Positions 1 to 7,613 of a stretch of DNA of 64,000 bases are shown piece after piece; the stretch's first letter is position 1; the number at the start of each line of letters is the position of its first letter. Position numbers and translations under genes: made by a program. This DNA comes from Hyphomicrobiales bacterium. Lineage in GTDB: Bacteria; Pseudomonadota; Alphaproteobacteria; Rhizobiales; Xanthobacteraceae. The notes below the pieces were generated by a model that saw only the letters and a program-made list of their open reading frames with translations, did not search any database and was not told the origin of the DNA. The stretch is from positions 434,001-498,000 of the forward strand of contig JADJPN010000001.1 in the NCBI GenBank assembly GCA_016713235.1. Reading direction: 5' to 3'.

Positions 1-419
1 TCGTCGGCAACCACGCCGACTCGACCGTCAACAATCCGATCGAAGCGGTCGCACACTGGCGCGGCGGCAAGCTGCGTCCGCTGTGCGTCTTCGACGGCAA
101 GCCGCTCGCCTACAACGACAAGATCGCAGGCGATCTCGCCTGGAGTTCGATCCCGACCTGCAAATCGCAAGGTCTCGATGTCGAGTACCTGATGCTCCGC
201 GGCTTCTTCATGACGCCGGACGCAACACCCGACCAGGTCAAGTTCTACGTCGACCTGTTCCAGAAGGTTCGCGCGACCCAGGAGTGGAAGGATCTGATGA
301 ACAACGGTGCGTTCAACACGACCTTCATGACCGGCAAAGAGTACGTGGAATGGGTCTCGAGAGAGCATACCCGCCACCTCAACCTCATGAAGGAAGCCGG
401 CTTCCTAGCTGCCAACTAA
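1..419 (+). CDS. tctC: TctC-type periplasmic solute-binding protein, C-terminal part
   Basis: Only the last 138 or so codons are in the window, read from position 3 to the stop at 417-419; the 5' end lies outside. The visible part has the C-terminal pattern of Bug/TctC binding proteins, including a PDATPDQVKFYVDLFQKV segment and an EWKDLM motif. These periplasmic proteins capture a carboxylate and hand it to the TctA/TctB membrane pair that follows directly. The substrate cannot be read from the sequence. The oxalate genes downstream make oxalate or another small carboxylate a reasonable guess only. Confidence 0.85.
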   Translation, partial: VGNHADSTVNNPIEAVAHWRGGKLRPLCVFDGKPLAYNDKIAGDLAWSSIPTCKSQGLDVEYLMLRGFFMTPDATPDQVKFYVDLFQKVRATQEWKDLMNNGAFNTTFMTGKEYVEWVSREHTRHLNLMKEAGFLAAN

Positions 420-425
420 GCATCG

Positions 426-460
426 CGCCGGCGGAGAAATCCGCCGGCGTCTTTATTTTC
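426..460 (+). terminator. Stem-loop between tctC and tctB
   Basis: A 10-bp GC-rich stem (426-435 with 440-449) with a GAAA tetraloop is followed by a T-rich stretch (450-459). It sits between the binding-protein gene and the permease genes. This is the usual place for partial termination that keeps binding-protein mRNA in excess over permease mRNA, so it is probably an intra-operon attenuator. Confidence 0.7.
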
Positions 461-480
461 TCTGACAAGGAAACAGCGTC

Positions 481-981
481 ATGAGTGGTGACGGAAACGC
501 CGCGGACCAAGGTCCTGCGCATCGCACGGTTGAAATCGGCATGGCCATAGCGATGGGATTGTTTGCAATCCTGGTCATCTATGGCGCCTGGATAGCCGGT
601 GTCGGCTGGGGCTTCGAAGGACCGAAGGCAGGCTTCTTCCCCTTCATCATTGGCGTGATTCTGCTCGGCGCGACTGCGATCAACCTTCGCAATGGATTGC
701 AAACGAGCGACACCAAGGTTTTCGCCGAATGGAGCCAGCTCAAGCAGGTCTGGGCCGTTACCTGGCCGATCGCGGTTTTCATCGCGCTGGTGCCCTACAT
801 CGGCATCTATGTCGCTTCGGTGCTGCTGATCGCCTTTTTCATGATGTGGATCAGCAGCTATGGCCCGGTGCGTTTCGCGATCATCGCGATCAGCGTGCCG
901 TTGATTACGTTCCTTGTGTTCGAACGCTGGTTCCTGGTGGCGCTGCCCAAGGGTCCGCTCGAAGCAATGCTCGGCTACTGA
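481..981 (+). CDS. tctB: TctB-family small membrane subunit
   Basis: A 166-residue protein with about four hydrophobic segments (near residues 19-40, 55-70, 90-125 and 130-150). This is the size and topology of the small TctB subunit of tripartite tricarboxylate transporters. The GWGFEGPKAGFFPF stretch after the first membrane segment fits the family's conserved loop. AAGGA lies 9 bases upstream of the ATG. It sits between tctC and tctA in the standard gene order. Sequence conservation in TctB is low in general, so the call rests on size, topology and neighbours. Confidence 0.85.
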   Translation: MSGDGNAADQGPAHRTVEIGMAIAMGLFAILVIYGAWIAGVGWGFEGPKAGFFPFIIGVILLGATAINLRNGLQTSDTKVFAEWSQLKQVWAVTWPIAVFIALVPYIGIYVASVLLIAFFMMWISSYGPVRFAIIAISVPLITFLVFERWFLVALPKGPLEAMLGY

Positions 982-1021
982 TCACGAACACCCGTAACCC
1001 GTAAAACATCGAAGTATCGCC

Positions 1022-2572
1022 ATGGCTGAATTTGCAAATCTGTTCCACGGTTTCGCGACGGTCCTCGCATTCCAGGATGTAAACATCTTCGGAACGACGA
1101 TGTACCTGCCGTTCAACGTGTTCATCATGGTCGTCGGCATCGTGCTCGGCGTCATCATCGGCGTGTTGCCGGGTCTCGGCGGCGCGAACGGCGTCGCGAT
1201 TCTGCTGCCGCTCACCTTCTCGATGCAGCCGACCTCCGCTGTGATCCTGCTCTCCTGTATCTACTGGGGCGCTTTGTTCGGCGGCGCGATCACTTCGATC
1301 CTGTTCAACATTCCCGGGGAGCCGTGGTCGGTCGCGACTACGTTCGACGGCTATCCGATGGCGCAGCAAGGCAAGGCCGGCGAAGCGCTGACCGCGGCTT
1401 TCACTTCGTCCTTCATCGGCGCGTTCTTCGCCGTGATCATGATCACCCTGCTCGCACCGATGGTCGCGGCGTTCGCGCTCCGATTTGGCGCGGCGGAGAA
1501 ATTCGCGGTCTACTTCCTCGCATTCGCGAGCTTTGTCGGCCTCTCGAAGGAACCGCCGTTCAAGACGCTGGCTGCGATGCTGATCGGCTTTGCGCTCGCC
1601 ACGTTCGGCACCGATCACATGACCGGCTCGCTGCGGCTTACCTTCGGTTCGAACCTGCTCTTGCCGGGCTTCGACTTCCTGATCGCCGTGATCGGTCTCT
1701 TCGGCATCGGCGAAATTCTGCTCACGATGGAAGAAGGCCTGAAGTTCAAGGGCAAGGACGCGAAAATCAATCTGCGCGTCGTGCTGCAAACCTGGGCGAA
1801 GCTTCCGCAATACTGGTGGACGTATCTTCGCTCCTGCATCATCGGCTGCTGGATGGGCATTACGCCCGCCGGCGCCACGCCCGCTTCGTTCATGAGCTAT
1901 GGCATCGCCAAGCGCGTGTCGAAGAACGGCAAGAATTTCGGCAATGGCGAAATCGAAGGCGTGATCGCGCCGGAGACCGCCGCGCACGCAGCCGGTAAAT
2001 CCGCGCTGCTGCCGATGCTTGCGCTCGGCGTGCCCGGTTCGCCGACCGCCGCCGTGCTGCTCGGTGGCTTGCTGATCTGGAACCTGCAGCCCGGTCCGAT
2101 GCTGTTCGTCGAGAACAAGGAATTCGTCTGGGGCCTGATCGCCTCGATGTATCTCGGCAACGTCGTCGGCCTGATCATCGTCTTGACCTGCGTGCCGTTG
2201 CTCGCGGCGATCCTGCGGATCCCGTTCGGCATCATCGCGCCGATCATTCTGATGTTCTGCGCGGTCGGCGCCTATACGGTCCGCAACAGCTTCTTCGACG
2301 TCATCATGATGCTGGCGTTCGGCATTCTCGGTTATCTGCTGAAGAAGACGAACTACCCGCTCGCGCCGCTGGTGCTGGCGATGGTTCTGGGCGACCGCGC
2401 GGAAGAAGCCTTCCGTCAGGCGCTGGTCGGTTCCGGCGGCAACCTTGGCGTCTTCTTCTCGAACGCCCTGGTCAGTTCGATCATGGCGCTCGGTTTCATC
2501 GCCCTGTTCTGGTCGGTGATCTCGGCAGGCATCAGCCGCGTCCGCGGCACGAACACCGCCACCGCTGGATAA
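1022..2572 (+). CDS. tctA: TctA-family large permease subunit
   Basis: A 516-residue polytopic inner-membrane protein, the normal length for TctA. The N-terminal half has the family's glycine-rich hallmark GVLPGLGGANGVAILLPLTF near residue 50, and the second half has the related ALGVPGSPTAAVLLGG repeat near residue 340. It forms the transport channel with TctB and is fed by the periplasmic TctC. Solute uptake is driven by an ion gradient, not ATP, in characterised members. A strong hairpin follows the stop codon, so the transporter unit probably ends here. Confidence 0.92.
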   Translation: MAEFANLFHGFATVLAFQDVNIFGTTMYLPFNVFIMVVGIVLGVIIGVLPGLGGANGVAILLPLTFSMQPTSAVILLSCIYWGALFGGAITSILFNIPGEPWSVATTFDGYPMAQQGKAGEALTAAFTSSFIGAFFAVIMITLLAPMVAAFALRFGAAEKFAVYFLAFASFVGLSKEPPFKTLAAMLIGFALATFGTDHMTGSLRLTFGSNLLLPGFDFLIAVIGLFGIGEILLTMEEGLKFKGKDAKINLRVVLQTWAKLPQYWWTYLRSCIIGCWMGITPAGATPASFMSYGIAKRVSKNGKNFGNGEIEGVIAPETAAHAAGKSALLPMLALGVPGSPTAAVLLGGLLIWNLQPGPMLFVENKEFVWGLIASMYLGNVVGLIIVLTCVPLLAAILRIPFGIIAPIILMFCAVGAYTVRNSFFDVIMMLAFGILGYLLKKTNYPLAPLVLAMVLGDRAEEAFRQALVGSGGNLGVFFSNALVSSIMALGFIALFWSVISAGISRVRGTNTATAG

Positions 2573-2584
2573 GGCGAATAAAAG

Positions 2585-2625
2585 CAGCGGAGGCGGCAAA
2601 GAAGAGTCGCCTCCGCTGTAATTAT
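2585..2625 (+). terminator. Terminator of the tctCBA unit
   Basis: An 11-bp perfect stem (2585-2595 with 2608-2618) with a 12-base loop lies 13 bases after the tctA stop. It is followed by an A/T-rich but weak T stretch. It overlaps the first bases of the palindrome upstream of the GntR gene. Confidence 0.6.
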
Positions 2626-2634
2626 GTATTACAG
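2616..2634. promoter_or_regulatory. Candidate GntR operator
   Basis: A 19-bp interrupted palindrome has perfect 7-bp arms, CTGTAAT (2616-2622) and ATTACAG (2628-2634), around TATGT. It lies 38 bp before the ATG of the GntR regulator and shortly after tctA. Short palindromes at this place are typical autoregulatory sites of FadR-subfamily GntR proteins. No binding data are available, so the assignment is inference. Confidence 0.45.
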
Positions 2635-2671
2635 TAAAAGTATCATGCAGTTAGCATGAAGGTCATTGAGT

Positions 2672-3397
2672 ATGAACACGCCGATTACGGGCGCGGCTGC
2701 CAGCCAAGAAGACGCCGAGCGGATTACCGCGGAGCCGCTTGAAGGCACCGCCACTTTCAAAGACCGCGCGTACAACGCGCTGAAAGAAGTTTTGCTCTCG
2801 CTCGACATTTACGGTCGCCGCGGAGAAATCCGCCTCGACGAGCGCGCGCTCGCGCTGCAATTCGGAATCAGCCGCACGCCGGTACGCGAAGCCATGGCGC
2901 AGCTTGAGCGCGAAGGTTTCGTGCGCTCGGTCCCCCGCCGCGGCATCTACATCGTGCGCAAGACAAAACGTCAGGTTGTCGAACTGATCGAAGCCTGGGC
3001 GGCGCTGGAAAGCATGGCGGCAAGGCTGATCACCGAGAACTGCTCGGACGACGAGATTTCCCACTTGCGCGAAATGTTCGCGAAATTCGAAAACGGCAAG
3101 CTGCACGTAAAGCTCGACGAATACTCCGAGGTGAACATTCAGTTTCACCAGACGATCATCGAGATGAGCAAGAACGCGACGCTCATCCGGCTCGCGGAAA
3201 ACCTCTTCACGCATATGCGGATGATCCGCCGCAAGACCATCGTGGAGAAGAACCGCGCCGACCGCTCGATCCACGATCATCTGAACATCATCGAAGCGAT
3301 CGAATCGCGCGACACCGGGCGCGCCGAAACACTCGTTCGTCAGCATGCGCTCGGCCTTGCCGACCACGTTGCGAAGAACGCCGACTATCTCGACTAG
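2672..3397 (+). CDS. GntR-family (FadR subfamily) transcriptional regulator
   Basis: A 241-residue protein. An N-terminal winged helix-turn-helix (about residues 18-85, with ALQFGISRTPVREAMAQLE) is followed by an all-helical FCD ligand-binding domain (about 95-220). I chose ATG 2672 because GAAGG lies 9 bases upstream; an in-frame TTG at 2666 is too close to that site. It is transcribed toward oxc, whose start is 29 bases after its stop, so it probably controls the oxalate genes and perhaps tctCBA. FadR-type regulators usually bind a small acid or acyl-CoA; the effector here is unknown. Confidence 0.88.
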   Translation: MNTPITGAAASQEDAERITAEPLEGTATFKDRAYNALKEVLLSLDIYGRRGEIRLDERALALQFGISRTPVREAMAQLEREGFVRSVPRRGIYIVRKTKRQVVELIEAWAALESMAARLITENCSDDEISHLREMFAKFENGKLHVKLDEYSEVNIQFHQTIIEMSKNATLIRLAENLFTHMRMIRRKTIVEKNRADRSIHDHLNIIEAIESRDTGRAETLVRQHALGLADHVAKNADYLD

Positions 3398-3426
3398 CAA
3401 GCAAGAAAGTATTCTGGAGGAAGACT

Positions 3427-5130
3427 ATGGCAGAAGCGGCCTTGAAAGCAGCTGGACCGGAAGAAGAACTGACCGACGGCTTTAACCTCATCATCGACGC
3501 GCTGAAATTGAACGGGCTCGACACGATCTATGGCGTGCCGGGCATTCCGATCACGGATTTCGGCCGCATGGCGCAAGCCGCGGGCATTCGCGTGCTTTCT
3601 TTCCGTCACGAGCAGAACGCGGGCTACGCCGCCTCGATCGCGGGCTGGCTTACGAAGAAACCGGGCGTCTGTCTCACGGTTTCCGCGCCGGGCTTCCTGA
3701 ACGGCCTTACCGCGCTCGCGCATGCGACCACGAACTGCTTCCCGATGATCCTGATCTCGGGTTCTTCGGAGCGCGAGATCGTCGACCTGCAACAGGGCGA
3801 CTACGAAGAAATGGACCAGCTCGCCATCGCGAAGACGATGTGCAAGGCGGCCTATCGCGTGCTGCACGCGCAGGATATCGGCATCGGCCTCGCCCGCGCG
3901 ATCCGCTCGGCAGTCTCTGGCCGTCCCGGCTCGAAGCTGTTCGGCCAGGTGATGGGTGCGGAAGCGGGCAAGAAGTCGCTCGTCAAAATGATCGACGCGG
4001 CACCCGCGCAGATTCCCGCCGCCGACGCCGTGAAGCGTGCGCTTGACGTGATCAAGAGCGCGAAGAAGCCGCTCATTATTCTCGGCAAGGGCGCGGCTTA
4101 CGCGCAGGCCGACGAATCCATCAAGAACTTCGTCGAAAAGTCGGGCATTCCGTTCCTGCCGATGTCGATGGCAAAGGGCCTGCTCCCCGATACCCATCCG
4201 CAATGCGCAGGCGCGGCCCGCTCGCTGGTGCTGAAAGACTCTGACGTCGTCATCATGATGGGCGCGCGCCTCAACTGGCTGCTCTCGCACGGCAAGGGCA
4301 AGAACTGGGGCGATGCGCCGAAGAAATTCGTGCAACTCGATATCGAGCCGCGCGAAATGGATTCGAACGTCGAGATCGTGGCTCCCGTCGTCGGTGACAT
4401 GGGTTCATGCGTCGACGCGCTGCTCGCCGCCATGGGCAACAACTTCCCGAAGGCAAATAGCGATTGGGCCGCAACGGTCGCGAAGAAGCGTGACGACAAC
4501 GTCGCCAAGATGGCGCCGAAGCTCATGAACAACAACGTGCCGATGGACTATCACGGCGCGCTCGGCGTTATTAAGCAGGTCATCAAGGAACGCCCCGACA
4601 CGATCCTCGTCAACGAAGGCGCGAACACGCTCGATCTCGCGCGCGGCATCATCGATATCTACAAGCCGCGCAAGCGCATCGACGTCGGCACCTGGGGCAT
4701 CATGGGCATCGGCATGGGTTATTCGATCGCGGCCGCGGTCGAAACCGGCAAGCCCGTGCTCGCGGTCGAAGGCGATAGCGCATTCGGCTTCTCGGGCATG
4801 GAGGTCGAAACCATCGCCCGTTACAAGCTGCCGGTTTGCGTCGTCATCTTCAATAACGACGGCATCTATCGCGGCACGGATGTGAACACCGCTGGCAACG
4901 ACCCGGCAACCACCGTGTTCGTGAAGGGCGCACGCTACGACAAGATGATGGAAGCATTCGGCGGCGTCGGCGTGAATGCGACTTCGCCGGACGAGCTTCG
5001 TCAGGCGATCAACGCCGCGCTCGATAGCGGCAAGCCTACCCTGATTAACGCGGTAATCGACCCGCAAGCAGGCTCCGAATCCGGCCGCATCGGCAACCTC
5101 AATCCGCAAAGCGCGCTCAAGAAAAAGTAA
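3427..5130 (+). CDS. oxc: Oxalyl-CoA decarboxylase
   Basis: A 567-residue thiamine-diphosphate enzyme that converts oxalyl-CoA to formyl-CoA and CO2 in the cytoplasm. Domain order is N-terminal PYR domain with the activating glutamate (E62 in FRHEQNAGYAA), a central domain, then the PP domain with the ThDP/Mg motif from G449-D450-S to N476-N-D. The length matches characterised Oxc proteins (about 565-570). GGAGG lies upstream of the ATG. The next gene encodes the CoA transferase that regenerates oxalyl-CoA, which separates this protein from other ThDP enzymes such as acetolactate synthase. Confidence 0.96.
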   Translation: MAEAALKAAGPEEELTDGFNLIIDALKLNGLDTIYGVPGIPITDFGRMAQAAGIRVLSFRHEQNAGYAASIAGWLTKKPGVCLTVSAPGFLNGLTALAHATTNCFPMILISGSSEREIVDLQQGDYEEMDQLAIAKTMCKAAYRVLHAQDIGIGLARAIRSAVSGRPGSKLFGQVMGAEAGKKSLVKMIDAAPAQIPAADAVKRALDVIKSAKKPLIILGKGAAYAQADESIKNFVEKSGIPFLPMSMAKGLLPDTHPQCAGAARSLVLKDSDVVIMMGARLNWLLSHGKGKNWGDAPKKFVQLDIEPREMDSNVEIVAPVVGDMGSCVDALLAAMGNNFPKANSDWAATVAKKRDDNVAKMAPKLMNNNVPMDYHGALGVIKQVIKERPDTILVNEGANTLDLARGIIDIYKPRKRIDVGTWGIMGIGMGYSIAAAVETGKPVLAVEGDSAFGFSGMEVETIARYKLPVCVVIFNNDGIYRGTDVNTAGNDPATTVFVKGARYDKMMEAFGGVGVNATSPDELRQAINAALDSGKPTLINAVIDPQAGSESGRIGNLNPQSALKKK

Positions 5131-5154
5131 TTCCCCGACCTAGCGAGAACAGTC

Positions 5155-6569
5155 ATGGCAAAAGCGAAAAAGAAATCGAAACCCAAAGTCGTGAAGGCGA
5201 AGAAGGCCTCCAAGAAGGCTTCCAAGAAACCGGCCGCGAAGAAGACCAACGGCCTGCCCTCGCCGTCAAAGAAGCCGTTCGGCCAGGCGGGTCTTGCACT
5301 CGAAGGCGTGCGCATTCTCGACTTCACGCACGTTCAGTCCGGCCCGACCTGCACGCAGTTGCTCGCATGGTTCGGCGCGGACGTGATCAAGGTCGAGCGT
5401 CCGGGTGTCGGCGACATCACGCGCGGCCAGCTGGTCGATGTGAAGGGCGCGGATTCGCTCTATTTCACGATGCTCAATCACAACAAGCGCTCGATCACGA
5501 TCGATAGCAAGCACAAGAAGGGCAAGGAGATCCTCGATCGCCTTATTAAAGAGTGCGACGTGCTGGTCGAAAACTTCGCGCCGGGTGCCCTGGACCGCAT
5601 GGGCCTCACCTGGGAGCACATCCACAAGCTGAACCCGCGCATGATCGTGGCGTCGGTAAAGGGCTTCGGCCCCGGCCCCTACGAAGACTGCAAGGTTTAC
5701 GAGAACGTCGCGCAATGCACCGGCGGCTCGGCTTCGACCACCGGCTTCCGCGACGGCCCGCCGCTCGTGACCGGCGCACAGATCGGCGACTCGGGCACGG
5801 GTCTCCACCTCGCGCTCGGCATCGTGACGGCGCTCTATCAGCGCAGCCGCACCGGCCGCGGCCAGAAAGTTCTCTGCGCGATGCAGGACGGCGTTCTGAA
5901 CCTGGCGCGCGTGAAGTTGCGCGACCAGCAACGCCTGAAGCACGGACCGCTCACCGAATACTCGCAGTATGGCGAGGGCGTTCCGTTCGGCGACGCAGTT
6001 CCGCGCGCGGGTAACGATTCCGGCGGCGGCCAGCCCGGCCGCATCCTGAAGTGCAAGGGCGCGCCGGAAGATCCGAACGCCTACATCTACTTCATCACGC
6101 AGGCGCCGGTCTGGGACTCGATCTGCGACGTGATTGGCGAGCCGACCTGGAAAACCGATCCGGAATATTCGACGCCGAAGGCGCGTCTGCCGAAGCTCAA
6201 CGCGATCTTCGCGCGCATCGAAAAGTGGACCATGTCCAAGACCAAGTTCGAGGCCATGGATATCCTCAACAAGTACGACATTCCGTGCGGCCCGATCCTT
6301 TCCATGAAGGAACTCGCGGCAGACCAGTCGCTGCGCAAGACCGGCACGGTCGTCGAAGTCGATCACCCGAAGCGCGGCAAGTACCTGTCGGTCGGCAATC
6401 CGATCAAGATGTCGGCGAGCCGATCTCGAAGGTGAAGCGCTCGCCGCTGCTCGGCGAGCACACCGACGAAATCCTCAAAGACGTCCTTCGCTATTCGGCC
6501 AAGGAAATCGCCGACATCAAGGTGTCGGGTGCGATCACTGCGCCGGAGAAGAAAGAGAAAGCGGCCTAA
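5155..6569 (+). CDS. frc: Formyl-CoA:oxalate CoA-transferase, frameshifted near the end, with a Lys-rich N-terminal tail
   Basis: A class III (CaiB/BaiF) CoA transferase that moves CoA from formyl-CoA to oxalate, supplying Oxc and releasing formate. The core has the VQSGPTCTQLLAWFGAD start, the catalytic Asp (D212 in QIGDSGTG, equivalent to D169 of the Oxalobacter enzyme) and the GGGQPG loop. The reading frame breaks at about 6414-6416: one missing base in TCGGCGAG diverts the end to an early stop at 6435. Shifting frame restores a normal C-terminus (KRSPLLGEHTDEIL) to 6569. Before the core there are 46 extra residues made mostly of Lys and Ala, absent from the enzymes I know. Restored length is about 471 residues against about 425-428 usual. 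Confidence 0.93.
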
Positions 6570-6578
6570 GAGAAATCA

Positions 6579-6608
6579 CCCCGCCCCTGGAAACGGGGCG
6601 GGGTTTTT
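6579..6608 (+). terminator. Terminator after frc
   Basis: A 9-bp all-GC stem (6579-6587 with 6595-6603) with a 7-base loop is followed directly by TTTTT. It is a strong rho-independent terminator and separates the oxc-frc transcript from the folate genes. Confidence 0.85.
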
Positions 6609-6638
6609 CATCAGAAAATTCGAGGGAGATTTCGGACG

Positions 6639-7565
6639 ATGCGTATCGTCGTGCATGGCCAGCAGGCCTTCGGTAAAGCCGTTCTCGAAGCGCTCCTGAA
6701 GCGCGGAGAAAATGTTGTCGGCGTCTACGTCGCGCCGGAAAAGGAAGGACAGAAAGCGGACCCGCTGAAAGAAGCGGCGCTCGCGGCCAACCTTCCCGTG
6801 TTCCAGCCGGACTCGTACAAAAAGCCGGAAGTCTGGGAACAGTTCAAATCGCTCAAACCTGATCTTCAGGTCATGGCGTTCGTGACCCTGTTCGTGCCGG
6901 AAGAGTTCCTCAACATCCCGACGCACGGTTCGATCCAGTATCACCCCTCGCTTCTGCCGCTTTATCGCGGCGCGTCGGCGATCAACTGGCCTATCATCAA
7001 GGGCGAGAAGGAAACCGGCCTTTCGATTTTCTGGCCGGACAACGGCCTGGATACCGGCGACATTCTGATTCAGAAGAAAACGCCGATCTCCGACAAGGAC
7101 ACGCTTGGCACCGTCTACTTCGATCGCCTGTTCCCGATGGGCGTGGAAGCGATGATGGAATCGGTCGATCTCGTCAAAGCCGGCAAGGCACCGAAGATCA
7201 AGCAGGACGAGTCCAAGGCGACCTACGAAGGCCTTTGCCGCGAGGGCAACGCGCATGTCGATTTCGGCAAGCCGTGGGAACAGATCGACCGCCTTATCCG
7301 CGGCTGCGCCCCGGCACCGGGCGCGTGGGCAACCATCAACGGCGCGAAGCTGAAGATTCTCGAAGCGACGCCGCTGCCGGCCCGCGACCCGAAAGGCATT
7401 GCCGGCAAACTCGGCGATGTCGTCGTCGTCGACAAAGACGGCGTCACCGTCGTTTGCGCCGACGGCCGCATCAAGCTCACCCGCGTGCAGGCCGACGGGC
7501 CGAAGGTGGGTGCCGGCGAGTGGGCCGCGTCCGCAAAGATCGAAAAGGGTGCGCGCTTTTCATAA
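6639..7565 (+). CDS. 10-formyltetrahydrofolate hydrolase/formyltransferase-fold protein (ALDH1L1 N-domain type)
   Basis: A 308-residue protein with the formyltransferase fold: catalytic domain about 1-200, then a C-terminal OB-like domain. The segment YHPSLLPLYRGASAINW is closer to the hydrolase half of eukaryotic 10-formyl-THF dehydrogenase (ALDH1L1) than to methionyl-tRNA formyltransferase. His102 and Asp138 have the same spacing (36) as the catalytic pair H106/D142 of ALDH1L1. The likely reaction is removal or transfer of the formyl group of 10-formyl-THF. It lies between frc and fhs, so it probably balances formate and formyl-folate. It is distinct from PurU, which carries an ACT domain. 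A methionyl-tRNA formyltransferase paralogue is the alternative. Confidence 0.75.
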   Translation: MRIVVHGQQAFGKAVLEALLKRGENVVGVYVAPEKEGQKADPLKEAALAANLPVFQPDSYKKPEVWEQFKSLKPDLQVMAFVTLFVPEEFLNIPTHGSIQYHPSLLPLYRGASAINWPIIKGEKETGLSIFWPDNGLDTGDILIQKKTPISDKDTLGTVYFDRLFPMGVEAMMESVDLVKAGKAPKIKQDESKATYEGLCREGNAHVDFGKPWEQIDRLIRGCAPAPGAWATINGAKLKILEATPLPARDPKGIAGKLGDVVVVDKDGVTVVCADGRIKLTRVQADGPKVGAGEWAASAKIEKGARFS

Positions 7566-7613
7566 TCGCGTCTTTACGTTTCCGAAAATCAATCCAGTCA
7601 CGGATCAAGTCAC

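Noticed and set aside
905..2599. Long minus-strand open frame opposite tctA
   Set aside because: Composition is Arg/Asp/His/Glu-rich, as expected from the antisense of a GC-rich membrane-protein gene; tctA on the other strand is fully supported.
2666..2671. TTG start two codons before the GntR ATG
   Set aside because: Only 3 bases from the GAAGG site, whereas ATG 2672 has proper spacing.
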